Below are positions 24,222 to 33,580 of a stretch of DNA of 37,260 bases, in pieces. Each line of letters opens with the position of its first letter. Position 1 is the first letter of the stretch. The stretch covers positions 1 to 37,260 of the forward strand of contig NZ_JACHEM010000030.1 of NCBI RefSeq assembly GCF_014207445.1, in the 5' to 3' direction. The position numbers and the translations under genes were made by a program. The stretch is from Streptomyces candidus (lineage in GTDB: Bacteria > Actinomycetota > Actinomycetes > Streptomycetales > Streptomycetaceae). Below the pieces are notes generated by a model that saw nothing but the letters and a program-made list of their open reading frames with translations, was not told where the DNA came from and did no database searches.

Positions 24222-27200
24222 GTGTCCAGATTGCGTCATTTGGCATTCCGTCGTGCCATACGAACCCGTAGCAGACATGTGCGGATCATCGCTGCGTCCC
24301 TGGCGGCCTACCTGCTGGCCGGCCTGTTGGGAGGCCCGGTGGCGGCCGCAGCCGAGCTAAACCTGCGCCAACTGCTGAAGCCGGATCCCGTCCCGGTCGC
24401 CGAAGTCGAGGGCAAGCATCTGAACAAACCGGACCAGGCGGGTCTGCGCCCTTTCAAACCGGACATCAAGGCCGACTGGCCTACCGCCGGAGTGGCGACG
24501 TTCACCGTGGCGGACAAGGGAAAGAACCTTCCCGCAGCCTGGGCTGGTTCACTTCCCGTTGAGACCACCGCTGCGGTCGGTGACACATCTCGCAGAAGCG
24601 CGGCTGCCGTTGAGCAGGCGCAGGTCCAGGTTCTGGACCGCAGTTCTGCCCAGACCGCAGGGGTCGACGGAGTACTGATAGCAGTACAAGGCCACGGAAG
24701 CAGAAGCGGCAAGGGCCGGCTCGGTCTGAAACTCGACTACTCCTCTTTCGCTGGAATCTACGGCGGTGACTGGGCCTCCCGCCTGACTCTGCGCCAGATT
24801 CCTGCCTGTGCTCTGAGCACGCCGGGCGCGCAGGGCTGCGTGCCCGGCAAGGTGCTCCAGGCCCACAATGACCGCAAAGAGGAGACCCTGTCGGCCGAGG
24901 TCGAAACCGGTGTCAGCTCCGTCTCCGCGCAGCAGGCCGGCCAGCCGGTGCAGCAGTCCTCCCCGGTCAACCGCACCCACACGGTTGCCGACGGTGCCGC
25001 TCTGTTCGCAGTGACTGCAGCCCCCTCCGGCTCCAGCGGAAACTTCACCGCCACGACACTCGCCCCCTCAGGCAAGTGGAATTCCGGCGGCTCCTCCGGC
25101 GGCTTCAGCTGGAACTACGACCTCCAGACGCCGACCGTGCCCGGAGAACTGGAACCGGACCTAGGCCTCTCCTACTCGTCACAGTCTGTGGATGGTCGCA
25201 CAGCAGCCACGAACAACCAGGCCAACTGGATCGGCGACGGCTGGTCCTTGTCACCCGGCTTCATCGAGCGTCGCTATATCTCCTGCCAGGACGACAAGAA
25301 GAACGGCAACAATCCGTCGCACAAGGTCGGGGACCAATGCTGGAAGAAGCAGAACGCCACCCTGTCCCTCGGCGGCTCCTCGAGCGAACTGGTAAGGAAC
25401 GACGCGGATGGCAAATGGCGCAAACAGGACGACGATGGCACGAGAATCGACCTGGTGAAGAACACCGATCGGGCCAACGGCGACACAGACGGTGAGCACT
25501 GGCGGGTGACCACGGCCGACGGTACCCAGTACTACTTCGGCTACAACCGTCTGCCTGGCTGGACCACGGGCAAGGAGGAGACCAATTCCACGTGGAACGT
25601 ACCGGTGTTCGGCAACCACGCGGGTGAGGACTGCCACGCCAGCACATTCAAGGACTCCTGGTGCCAGCAAGGCTGGCGCTGGAACCTCGACTACGTCGTC
25701 GACCCGCACGGCAACGCGATGACGTACTACTGGGCCAAGGAGACCAACCACTACCAGCGCAACATTGACGCCACGTACAAGGGCACTCTGACCCCCTATA
25801 CTCGTGGCGGTTATCTCAGGCGCATCGAATACGGCCTGCGGTCCGGCGACATGTACGGCAAGCCGGCCGCCAGGGTCGACTTCACCGTCGCCGAACGCTG
25901 CCTGAGCAACGCCTCGTTCGACTGCGCGGCAGAAAAGTTTACCGAAGCGAACGCGACGAAGTGGCCGGATGTGCCCTTCGACCAGTACTGCGACGTCAAC
26001 GACAAGTGCGAGACGAACTCGTCCCCCTCGTACTTCACCCGTAAGCGCCTGACCGGCATCACTACCTGGGCGCTGGACGGAGGAACCCACAAGAAGGTCG
26101 ATTCCTGGGCACTGACCCACCAGTTCCCTTCGCCTGGAGACGGCACCGACCCGCCTCTTTGGCTGGCTTCCCTCACCCGCACCGGGCATAGCGCCGCCAC
26201 CCCGATCACGCTGCCGTCTGTGACATTCAAAGCCCAGCAGCTGCCCAACCGTGTCGCGGGCGCCGTTGATGAGATCCCGAACTACAACCGCTACCGCATC
26301 TACGGCATCGAGACCGAGACTGGCGGCACGATCGGCGTCACCTACTCCGCCGCAGACTGCACGAAAACCTCCCTGCCCACCGCGTCGTCTAACACCAGAC
26401 GCTGCTACCCGGTCGTCTGGTCACCCCCGGACGCACCCGCCGCAAACTACGAGCCCTACCAGGACTGGTTCCACTCCTACGTAGTCACCCAGGTACTCGA
26501 GTCCGACAACACCGCCGGCGCACCGGTCAAGCGCACCGACTACACCTACCTCGGCGGACTTGCCTGGACCAAGGGAGACGACGAATTCACCCAGGCCAAG
26601 CACCGCACCTGGGGCGACCGCAAGGGGTACGAGCGCGTCCAGGTCCGCACGGGCGACCCGGCAGAAGGCCCCCAGACGCTGAGCGAGACCCGCTACTTCC
26701 GCGGTATCGCCGGCGCCAAAGTCGCCGACGGGGAAGGCCATGAGGCAGCCGACCACGAGGCCTACGCCGGAATGACCCGCGAAACGGCCACCTACAACGG
26801 CTCCGGAGGCGCCCTCGTCTCCGCCACCACCCACACGCCCTGGCGCTCGGCAGCCACCGCCACCCACTCCCGCGCAGTCGACTCATTGCCGACCGTATAC
26901 GCGCACTCCACCGGAACGCAGAAAGACCAGACCCGCACCGCGATCACCGGCGGCGCCCTCCGGCGCACCGAGGTGTCCCGCGAATTTGACTCCTACGGCA
27001 TGGTCGCCACCGAGTCCGACACTGGAGACACCGCCCAGAGCGGCGACGAGCAGTGCACCACCCTCGCCTACGCCCGCAACACCACATCGAACATTCTGAA
27101 CCCGCTCGCCGAATCGAGGACCGTGGCCAAGCCCTGCGGCACGGCCCCCTCGCTGCCTGCCGATCTGGTGGCGACGAAGCGGTACTACTACGACGGCTCG

Positions 27201-30200
27201 ACGAGTATGGGGGCCGCGCCGAGCAAGGGCGACGAGACCCGGCGTGACGAGAACGACGGCACAGGCACCGGGTTCATCACGGTCAACTCCGCCGCGTACG
27301 ACAGCTACGGGCGTCAAACAGAGGCAACCGACGCCTCCGGCGCCAAAACCACCATCACGCGCTCACCGGCCACCGGCCAACTACCGACAGAAACCGTCTC
27401 GACCAACGTCCTCGGCCACACCACCAAGGAAATCACCGACCCGCGTCGCAGCGTGACCACGGCGAGCGTGGACGCCAACGGCAAGCGCACCGATACGGAG
27501 CACGATGCCCTCGGCCGAGTGATCAAGGGATGGGCGCTGGGCTGGACCAAGGCAGATCACCCGACCGTGCCTTCGGCCGAGATCAGCTACCGCATGTCAC
27601 GCAGTGAACCGAACGTGACTACCACCAAGGTGCTCAACTACCAGGGCCAGTACGAGACTTCGTACACCTTCTATGACGGCCTGCTTCGCCCCCGTCAGAC
27701 ACAGACGCCCGCCATTGGCGCTCCGTCGGACCGGCTCGTCACGGAAACTCTCTATGACACCCGGGGCCAAGCCTGGAAAACCTACGGTGCCTACTACGCC
27801 AAGGGAGCAGCGTCGGCCACGCTCGTCGGCGGCGACGACTCTCGTGTGCCCGCAGGCGCTGAGACAAAGTACGACGGAGCCGGCCGCACCACAGCCGTGA
27901 TCGCTCTCCAGTTCGGCAATGAGACCAAGCGCTCCACCACTCAGTACAACGGCGACCGCACCACTGTCATCCCTCCCAAGGGAGGGACCTCCCTCACGAC
28001 CTTCATGGACGCTCTCGGCCGCAAAACGGAAACCCGCGAGTACACCGACACCGCCCGCACCGCGTTCCAGGCAACCACCTATGCGTACGACAAGAACAGC
28101 AAGCTGGCCAAGATGACCAACCCGGCCGGCAGCACCTGGACCTGGACCTATGACGCCCGGGGCCGCCTCCTCCAGGCCAATGACCCGGACAAGGGCACCA
28201 GCACGACCACCTACGACAGCGCTGACCGTCCGACCACCACCACCGACGCCCGCGGCATCACACTGACCACCACCTACGACGCCCTCAGCCGACAGAAAGA
28301 ACTCAAGCAAGGCGCCACGGTCCGCACCGCCTGGACCTACGACACCGTACTCAAAGGGCAGCCCGCCTCGGACACCCGCTTCGTGGACGGTAAGGCCTAC
28401 ACCACGACCATCGGCGCCTATAACGAGCGCTACCAACCCACCTCGTCGACTGTCACCGTGCCCGACGGCGCCGCGGCCGGCACCTACACCTGGACCTTCG
28501 GACACAACCAGTACACGGGCGCCCAGGAATGGGTGAAGCACCCCGCGCTCGGCGGGCTGCCCGACGAACGCCAGACCAGCGTCCTCGGACAGGCCAACCT
28601 CCCACAGAAGACAACCGCGGGCTCCGTCGTCCTGGTAAACGCCACCAACTACGACGTCTACGGCCGGCAAGTCCGAGCCGAGTACGGCACACTCGGACAG
28701 AAGATCTACCGCACCCAGAATTTCGACGAGCACACCGGGCAGCTCACCCGCAGCACCCTCGACGGAGACGTCGCCCTGCGGGTGGAGGACACCCGGTACG
28801 GCTACGACCCCGCCGGTAACACCACCCGAATCGCCAGCACATCAGGGCAGGGCACCGCCGCCGTCACCGACACGCAGTGCTTCACCGTCGACCCCTTGCG
28901 CCGTATGACCGAGGCCTGGACCGCAAAGTCAGCCACCGACACCTGCGCCGGTACGCCATCAGCGAGTACGGTCGGCGGACCGGACTCCTACTGGCACAGC
29001 TACTCCTACGACACCACGGGCAACCGCACCAAGGAAGTCCAGCACGCCACGGGCGCCGGTTCCTCGGAGATCACCCGTACCTACACCGCAGGCAAGGCGG
29101 GAGACGTCCGCCCCCACGCCCAGCGCACGGTATCCACCAGCGGCGGCCCGGCGAACGGCAAGACGGAATCCTTCACCTACGACGAGGCGGGTAACACGCT
29201 CACCCGGGCCGGAGGTTCACGTGTGCAGAACCTGGCCTGGGACGCGGAGGGCAAGCTGGCCAAGATCGTCGAGGCCGGCAAGACAACGGAGTACCTCTAC
29301 GACTCCGCCGGCAACCGCATGCTGTCCAAGAACGCCGACGGCTCCACGACGGCGTATCTGCCCGGCGGCAACGAACTCAAGGTCAGCGGAAACGGCACGA
29401 AGACCGCCACCCGCTACTACTCGCACGGAACAGAAACCGTCGCCGTACGCACTAGCGCAGGCTTCTCCTTCCTCTTCGCCGACCAGCAGGGCACAGCACT
29501 CATCGCGATCTCCATGGGAGCTGTCCAAGCCGTCACTCGCCGCAAACAGCTCCCCTTCGGGGCGTCTCGCTCCGCAACCGGCACCAACTGGCCCGGCGAT
29601 CGTGGCTTCGTCGGCGGCACAAGTGACCCCACCGGTCTCACCCACCTCGGCGCCCGCGCATACGACCCCACGCTAGGACGGTTCCTCTCCGTCGACCCAC
29701 TCCTGCTCACCGGCGACCCCAGCCAGCACAACCCATATACGTACGGCAACAACAACCCCGCCACCTACGCCGACCCCACCGGCGAGGCCTACGAGGAATG
29801 CTGGAGTGGGCAGTACAGCTGCTCCTACGGCCGCGGCGGCACGGGAAACGTCACAAAGGTCGAGTTCGGAAGAGACTACGAACAGAAAACCCGGGCCATC
29901 GGTGGAACAGTCTCCAAAAACTACTACACACAGAAGGCAACCGGGCGTAAGTACTCCTACGTCAAGGGACGCGGGCTTACACGATACTCTCCTGCAGAGC
30001 TGAACTCCGGCGAGAAACTCCGTAGACAGAGCGAAGCCGCCCACAAGCGTCACCTCGCCGAGCTCAAAAAGGAACGCGAAAGAGCGGAACGACAGGCCGA
30101 AGAGAACAAGAAGGACGAAGGCTTCTGGGGCAGCATCGGAAGCGGGATCAAGAGCGCATGGAACAACACCGGAGGGAAAGTTGTCAGCGCAACCCATGAG

Positions 30201-30584
30201 TTCATCCAGGAGAACAGTACGGCCCTAGGCTATGTCGCTATGGGGCTGGGCATAATAGCCCTTGGTCCCTTCGGGGCAGTGGCCACCGTAGCGATGGTTG
30301 CAGGATTGGGGCTGGCTGCCGTCACAACCGCCGACGCGTGTCTCTCTAAACAATGGGGGAGCTGCGTTGTCGGTGCCGCATCCCTGGGACTCGCAGGCGG
30401 CGCAGTCGCACTCAAAGCAGCTGGAAAATCACTCAAAAACGCCTCGCATACGGGGCGATTCCGAGAGCAGGTCATAGGGCATGCGACTGCGGGGGCAGCT
30501 ATAGGTGTAGGCCAGGTCGCCGACGTAAGTTCCATCGGATTTACCGCCCTTGGAACTTTCACGGCGGGAAATTTGAGGGGTTGA
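24222..30584 (+). CDS. RHS-repeat polymorphic-toxin-like secreted protein
   Basis: About 2120 residues. GTG 24222 is preferred over ATG 24210 because TGGGGGGAATT precedes it. Long basic signal region, then IIAASLAAYLLAGLLGG as membrane/signal segment. N-terminal part carries SpvB-like beta domains (SGGFSWNYDLQTPTVPGELE, GLSYSSQSVDG). Middle: many YD/RHS repeats (YDSYGRQTEATDASGAKTT, YDARGRLLQANDPDKG, YDSADRPTTTTDARG). The RHS core ends in the hallmark LTHLGARAYDPTLGRFLSVD. The C-terminal variable tail of about 265 residues (after DPTGEAYEE) has a charged coiled coil (LAELKKERERAERQAEE), a pretoxin-like WGSIGSGIKSAWNNTGG and two hydrophobic stretches (GYVAMGLGIIALGPFGAVAT, VVGAASLGLAGGAVALKAAG). 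No known toxin nuclease motif is seen at the end, so either the toxin is lost or the tail acts by membrane insertion. Confidence 0.93.
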   Translation: MSRLRHLAFRRAIRTRSRHVRIIAASLAAYLLAGLLGGPVAAAAELNLRQLLKPDPVPVAEVEGKHLNKPDQAGLRPFKPDIKADWPTAGVATFTVADKGKNLPAAWAGSLPVETTAAVGDTSRRSAAAVEQAQVQVLDRSSAQTAGVDGVLIAVQGHGSRSGKGRLGLKLDYSSFAGIYGGDWASRLTLRQIPACALSTPGAQGCVPGKVLQAHNDRKEETLSAEVETGVSSVSAQQAGQPVQQSSPVNRTHTVADGAALFAVTAAPSGSSGNFTATTLAPSGKWNSGGSSGGFSWNYDLQTPTVPGELEPDLGLSYSSQSVDGRTAATNNQANWIGDGWSLSPGFIERRYISCQDDKKNGNNPSHKVGDQCWKKQNATLSLGGSSSELVRNDADGKWRKQDDDGTRIDLVKNTDRANGDTDGEHWRVTTADGTQYYFGYNRLPGWTTGKEETNSTWNVPVFGNHAGEDCHASTFKDSWCQQGWRWNLDYVVDPHGNAMTYYWAKETNHYQRNIDATYKGTLTPYTRGGYLRRIEYGLRSGDMYGKPAARVDFTVAERCLSNASFDCAAEKFTEANATKWPDVPFDQYCDVNDKCETNSSPSYFTRKRLTGITTWALDGGTHKKVDSWALTHQFPSPGDGTDPPLWLASLTRTGHSAATPITLPSVTFKAQQLPNRVAGAVDEIPNYNRYRIYGIETETGGTIGVTYSAADCTKTSLPTASSNTRRCYPVVWSPPDAPAANYEPYQDWFHSYVVTQVLESDNTAGAPVKRTDYTYLGGLAWTKGDDEFTQAKHRTWGDRKGYERVQVRTGDPAEGPQTLSETRYFRGIAGAKVADGEGHEAADHEAYAGMTRETATYNGSGGALVSATTHTPWRSAATATHSRAVDSLPTVYAHSTGTQKDQTRTAITGGALRRTEVSREFDSYGMVATESDTGDTAQSGDEQCTTLAYARNTTSNILNPLAESRTVAKPCGTAPSLPADLVATKRYYYDGSTSMGAAPSKGDETRRDENDGTGTGFITVNSAAYDSYGRQTEATDASGAKTTITRSPATGQLPTETVSTNVLGHTTKEITDPRRSVTTASVDANGKRTDTEHDALGRVIKGWALGWTKADHPTVPSAEISYRMSRSEPNVTTTKVLNYQGQYETSYTFYDGLLRPRQTQTPAIGAPSDRLVTETLYDTRGQAWKTYGAYYAKGAASATLVGGDDSRVPAGAETKYDGAGRTTAVIALQFGNETKRSTTQYNGDRTTVIPPKGGTSLTTFMDALGRKTETREYTDTARTAFQATTYAYDKNSKLAKMTNPAGSTWTWTYDARGRLLQANDPDKGTSTTTYDSADRPTTTTDARGITLTTTYDALSRQKELKQGATVRTAWTYDTVLKGQPASDTRFVDGKAYTTTIGAYNERYQPTSSTVTVPDGAAAGTYTWTFGHNQYTGAQEWVKHPALGGLPDERQTSVLGQANLPQKTTAGSVVLVNATNYDVYGRQVRAEYGTLGQKIYRTQNFDEHTGQLTRSTLDGDVALRVEDTRYGYDPAGNTTRIASTSGQGTAAVTDTQCFTVDPLRRMTEAWTAKSATDTCAGTPSASTVGGPDSYWHSYSYDTTGNRTKEVQHATGAGSSEITRTYTAGKAGDVRPHAQRTVSTSGGPANGKTESFTYDEAGNTLTRAGGSRVQNLAWDAEGKLAKIVEAGKTTEYLYDSAGNRMLSKNADGSTTAYLPGGNELKVSGNGTKTATRYYSHGTETVAVRTSAGFSFLFADQQGTALIAISMGAVQAVTRRKQLPFGASRSATGTNWPGDRGFVGGTSDPTGLTHLGARAYDPTLGRFLSVDPLLLTGDPSQHNPYTYGNNNPATYADPTGEAYEECWSGQYSCSYGRGGTGNVTKVEFGRDYEQKTRAIGGTVSKNYYTQKATGRKYSYVKGRGLTRYSPAELNSGEKLRRQSEAAHKRHLAELKKERERAERQAEENKKDEGFWGSIGSGIKSAWNNTGGKVVSATHEFIQENSTALGYVAMGLGIIALGPFGAVATVAMVAGLGLAAVTTADACLSKQWGSCVVGAASLGLAGGAVALKAAGKSLKNASHTGRFREQVIGHATAGAAIGVGQVADVSSIGFTALGTFTAGNLRG

Positions 30585-30658
30585 CCTGACAGGTGCTGCT
30601 GCCTTCCAGCATCAGGGTGGGCAGCAGCGCCATCACCCGACCTAGGGCTGAGGTCAGG
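30585..30658 (+). terminator. Nested hairpin after the RHS gene
   Basis: GCTGCTGCC (30595-30603) pairs with GGCAGCAGC (30620-30628), and the outer CCTGAC (30585-30590) pairs with GTCAGG (30653-30658). It follows the RHS stop directly and may serve as terminator or mark an old junction. Confidence 0.5.
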
Positions 30659-30716
30659 CTGCTTCGCACACCAGCGCACCCTTCCCTCTCAAGAAACATT
30701 TTTGTAGAATGCCCCT

Positions 30717-31172
30717 ATGGCCGACACATGGATTTCCTTTGATGCAGCCTCTCGTCGTAAACATTGGTGGATGGCGCTTTACTTGACGATTATATTCAGC
30801 GCCATGGAAGTGGCTATTTCACTCAGTGCTCGAGAACCGTTTTGGTTGATCATCATTATTGGATCCCTGTGGCTCTTCTCGATTGCTCATGTCATAAATC
30901 GGGGATACGGACGGTCCCTGCTCACCGCAGATCGCATACTGTTCCGTACGTTTATCAGCCGTAGATCCGTTCCATGGGGTGAGGTTGTCCGCGTCGAGAA
31001 AAGGAGCCACTACACGCGTGGTGGCTACTGGTGGAACATATGTCTCGTCCGGGAGCAAGGACGGGCACTTCCTATTCCTGGCGCATTTACGAGCAAAGAA
31101 TTCGATCGAATTTTCGAGGGGAAGTTCAACCTTATTCAAGAATATTGGTCCCGCTCTGTCGGGTCAGACTGA
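30717..31172 (+). CDS. Two-helix membrane protein, possible immunity or PH-like protein
   Basis: 151 residues, ATG. Opens MADTWISFDAASRRKHWWMA, then two hydrophobic helices (YLTIIFSAMEVAISL and FWLIIIIGSLWLFSIAHVI) and a soluble basic C-terminal half with a PH-like beta pattern (SRRSVPWGEVVRVEKRSHYT, YWWNICLVREQGRALPIPG, SKEFDRIFEGKFNLIQEYW). The coding DNA is AT-richer than neighbours, and an IS5-type element follows 75 bp downstream. Downstream of an RHS gene, an immunity protein is the usual occupant, and membrane helices would suit a membrane-acting tail. This role is inferred from position only. An alternative is a bacterial PH-domain protein unrelated to RHS. No strong ribosome-binding site. 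Confidence 0.6.
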   Translation: MADTWISFDAASRRKHWWMALYLTIIFSAMEVAISLSAREPFWLIIIIGSLWLFSIAHVINRGYGRSLLTADRILFRTFISRRSVPWGEVVRVEKRSHYTRGGYWWNICLVREQGRALPIPGAFTSKEFDRIFEGKFNLIQEYWSRSVGSD

Positions 31173-31246
31173 AATTTATCTCACCTATCTACGGCAACAT
31201 AGACCAGAAACCCATGGGGTTGCTGTCCAGGACATACTGAATTTTA

Positions 31247-32118
31247 GAGGATGTCTCATGTGGTGAGTTTCGCCAGTTTCTTGTAGCAGGTGAGAGCTGC
31301 GGCGAGACCCAGGAAGGCGAGGAAGTGGCTGCCCTTTCGTTCGTACCGGACGGTGAGGCGTCGGTGGCCGAAGAGCCAGGCGATCGACCGCTCGATCTTC
31401 CATCGGTGACGGCCGAGGCGTTCGCCGGACTCGATGCCGGGGCGGGCGATCCGTGGGACGAGGTTCCGGGCGCGGAGCCACTTGCGGTGTTCGGCGGAGT
31501 GATATGCCTTGTCCGCGCGGATCTTCACGGGCTTTCGCCGACGCGGTCCGCGTCGGGACCGGATGGCGGGAATGGCGAGAATCAGTGGCTTGAACGCCTG
31601 GCTGTCGTGCAGGTTCGCCCCCGACACGGCAACGGCCAAAGGGAGGCCCTGGGCATCGGACAGCACATGCAGTTTGCTGCCCTTCTTGCCGCGATCAACC
31701 GGATTCGGCCCGGTCAGAGATCCCCTTTTTTCGCACGGACGGACGCCGCGTCGATAATCGCCGAAGTCCAGTCCAGTTCACCCCTGGCCCCGAGCTCGTC
31801 CAACACCGACCGGTGCAGCCGACGCCACACTCCCGCCTTGGTCCACATCGTGAACCGACGATGCGCTGTCGCCGGCGAGGTATGGAATGTCGGCGGCAGA
31901 TGCCGCCAGGCACACCCACTGGTCAGCACGTACACCCGCAGTGAACACCGCCCGCTCATCGACCGGGGCGGTCCCACCGCCCTGCGGACGGGACTTGAAC
32001 CCTGGCAGCAACGGAGCTGCCAGCTCCCACAAGCCGTCGGGCACGAGCCGACGCGACAGATCAACACTCACGGTCCAACATCATGCCGCATCACCAACCC
32101 ACCACGTGAGACATCCTC
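31247..32118 (-). mobile_element. IS5-family insertion sequence
   Basis: 872 bp with terminal repeats GAGGATGTCTCATGTGGTG (31247 on) and GAGGATGTCTCACGTGGTG (from 32118 inward), 22 of the first 23 bases allowing two mismatches. Flanked by TTA on both sides (31244-31246 and 32119-32121), the typical TNA duplication of the IS5 group. It interrupts what remains of a membrane-protein gene to its right. One transposase gene (minus) fills it. Confidence 0.9.
31256..32071 (-). pseudogene. IS5-family transposase with one indel and one programmed-shift site
   Basis: GTG at 32071. The translation needs two frame changes. MSVDLSRRLVPDGLWELAAP runs to ...ERAVFTAG, then YVLTSGCAWRHLPPTF and DELGARGELDWTSAIIDAAS continue in a second frame to VRAKKGD, then LTGPNPVDRGKKGSK returns to the first. 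The first change (about 31931-31942) looks like two lost bases and is probably inactivating. The second (31722-31731, A6G4) fits a -1 slip site known from IS5/IS427 transposases. Catalytic Asp (DAAS), Asp (DKAYHS) and Glu (WKIERSIAWLFGHRRL) are all still encoded. Confidence 0.85.
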
Positions 32119-32153
32119 TTATTGGGTGATGTCGGAGCCATTCGCTCGGGGCC

Positions 32154-32300
32154 ATGGGCACCGGCGCCCTCGGATCCGCCTCGGCACTGGCGGCAGGCGG
32201 CTTGGTGCTGATCGTCGGCTATGTCGCCGTCGCCCGGCGCCTGAAGGTCGACGAACTGAACGGGATGCTCGGCATGGTTCGCGCGCGTCTCGGCCGCTGA
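32154..32300 (+). pseudogene. C-terminal remnant of a polytopic membrane protein
   Basis: 48 residues: MGTGALGSASALAAGGLVLI, then VGYVAVARRLKVDELNGMLG and MVRARLGR. A hydrophobic helix followed by an amphipathic basic helix ending RARLGR resembles the end of a polysaccharide or lipid II flippase. The gene's main part is missing; the IS5 element starts 33 bases upstream. A stop codon upstream shows that the frame is broken even before the IS. Confidence 0.5.
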
Positions 32301-32369
32301 CCACCCGCGAGCCCTCTCGTCTCCCCACCCGTCTGGCTGTTGAGCTGGTGGTACACACGTGCCAACGTC

Positions 32370-32561
32370 TCAGCAGCTCATAGCCGTACGGCTTTCCAGC
32401 TCGGGAGGTACGGCAGAACATCCGGAGGGGTTGCGGGCATCGGGACCGACAGGTGCCATACGAAGACGAGGGTCCGGGTCGTCCGGTGCGGTGCTGCGGG
32501 AGCCGCCGCACGCGGCCAGCATCACTGTGGCCGCCGCGGTGAGCGGCTCCCGCGCACCCAC
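32370..32561 (-). CDS. Short lipoprotein leader, probably a truncated gene
   Basis: 63 residues from GTG 32561: MGAREPLTAAATVMLAAC is a signal peptide with lipobox MLAAC, followed by GGSRSTAPDDPDPRLRMAPV and a low-complexity end. The DNA around the start is about 80 percent identical to the leader of the degraded phosphodiesterase lipoprotein (20448), including the stop codon of an upstream gene 13 to 15 bases before the start. It is probably a sister gene whose mature part has been lost. Confidence 0.4.
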   Translation of the reverse strand: MGAREPLTAAATVMLAACGGSRSTAPDDPDPRLRMAPVGPDARNPSGCSAVPPELESRTAMSC

Positions 32562-32576
32562 GTGCCGGCCCGTGGG

Positions 32577-33183
32577 TTACGGGACGGCGGTGTAGAGGAC
32601 AGGGGGCGTCCTTGCACTGCCCGAAAGCGAAGACAGCGAGGGCATCGAGCTCGGCGGGGTCGGCGGCCAGGTCCCAGCGCAGCTTGGTGAAGGTCCACTC
32701 CGCGAGGTAGCGGCAGTGCGCGGTGGGCAGCTGCGGCATCCACTGGGCGGGGTCCTGGTCTGCCTTGGACCGGTTGGAGCGGGCAGTGACCGCGACGAGG
32801 GAAGCGGGGCGCCGAGGTCGTTGGCGTAGGCCTCGCGGCGTACCGGAGGCGCCGGAGTCCCAGGCTTCGGTGAGGGGCACCATGTGCCACTCACCGCCGG
32901 AGATCCTGCAGTTCGGGCCGACGGACGGTGCCTCACTTGCTTCGGCGATCAGGACCTCGGCGCGGGTGTTGCAGCCGTCGGAGGCCACCGCACCCAAGTT
33001 CCAGTGCCTGAACGCGGTACGGACGTAACCCTCGCGGCGTTCGTCGGCCACCGGGATCCAGTGCACGGCGTCGGCCAGGGTCGTTGTCTCGGCGCGCTCG
33101 GTCGCCAGCGTCGGCGCCGGGGCGAGAAGGGGAGTCAGGGACAGGCTGAGCGCGGCAAAGCCGCGAGCAAGGTTCCTGATCAC
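32577..33183 (-). pseudogene. Secreted HNH-type nuclease, degraded
   Basis: GTG at 33183, signal peptide MIRNLARGFAALSLSLTPLL, then the family's conserved surface: VHWIPVADERREGYVRTAFR, HWNLGAVASDGCNTRAEVLI. The segment that holds the D-x-D-H motif and its lead-in is deleted: GEW is followed at once by HMVPLTEAWDSG. A frame change gives VRREAYANDLGAP, and a second returns to ASLVAVTARSNRSKADQDPA and CRYLAEWTFTKLRWDLA. One extra C near 32600 shifts the true end VLYTAVP. At least three frame changes plus a catalytic deletion make it non-functional. The family secretes Streptomyces nucleases with an HNH active site. Confidence 0.8.
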
Positions 33184-33580
33184 CCCGGCACCATTACCGC
33201 CCGCCCACAAACTCACCCCATCACCCGGAGCTACTCAGGCACTTGGGCCAACAGGTTCACCGGAGAAACGATGCTGCCCAGCGACCCGCAACAGTGCCCC
33301 GTCCTGGAGACGGGGCCGCCCTGCCAGAGCGCAGCGGCTACGCAGACTGCGTCACTACAGCATCCACTGTCGGTATGCGCTGGACATGACGGCCGGTCAG
33401 CGTCGCCACCGCGGCCGCCGTGCGCCGCATGTCCGATGACCGCTTCTCCATTCCAGCTTCGCTGCGCTTTCGCACACGGGACCTGTCACCGGCACCCGCA
33501 CGCCACCGGGCACAGCCGCGTGACGGGCCTTGGGACGGCTGGAACTGTCAGGCCGATTATGAGGTGCGTACTCTTCCCTC
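33184..33580. other. Intergenic stretch, nothing recognised
   Basis: Nearly 400 bases between divergent pseudogenes. Frames are short and lack domains. It must have held the promoters of both. Confidence 0.4.

Noticed and set aside
27597..28733. Minus-strand 378-residue frame rich in Val and Gly
   Set aside because: Antisense of the RHS repeats; the repeat pattern on the plus strand is decisive.
31980..32010. tRNA-like GGACTTGAACCC near 31989-32000
   Set aside because: It is the reverse strand of the IS5 transposase segment PGFKSRP, and no cloverleaf can be built around it.
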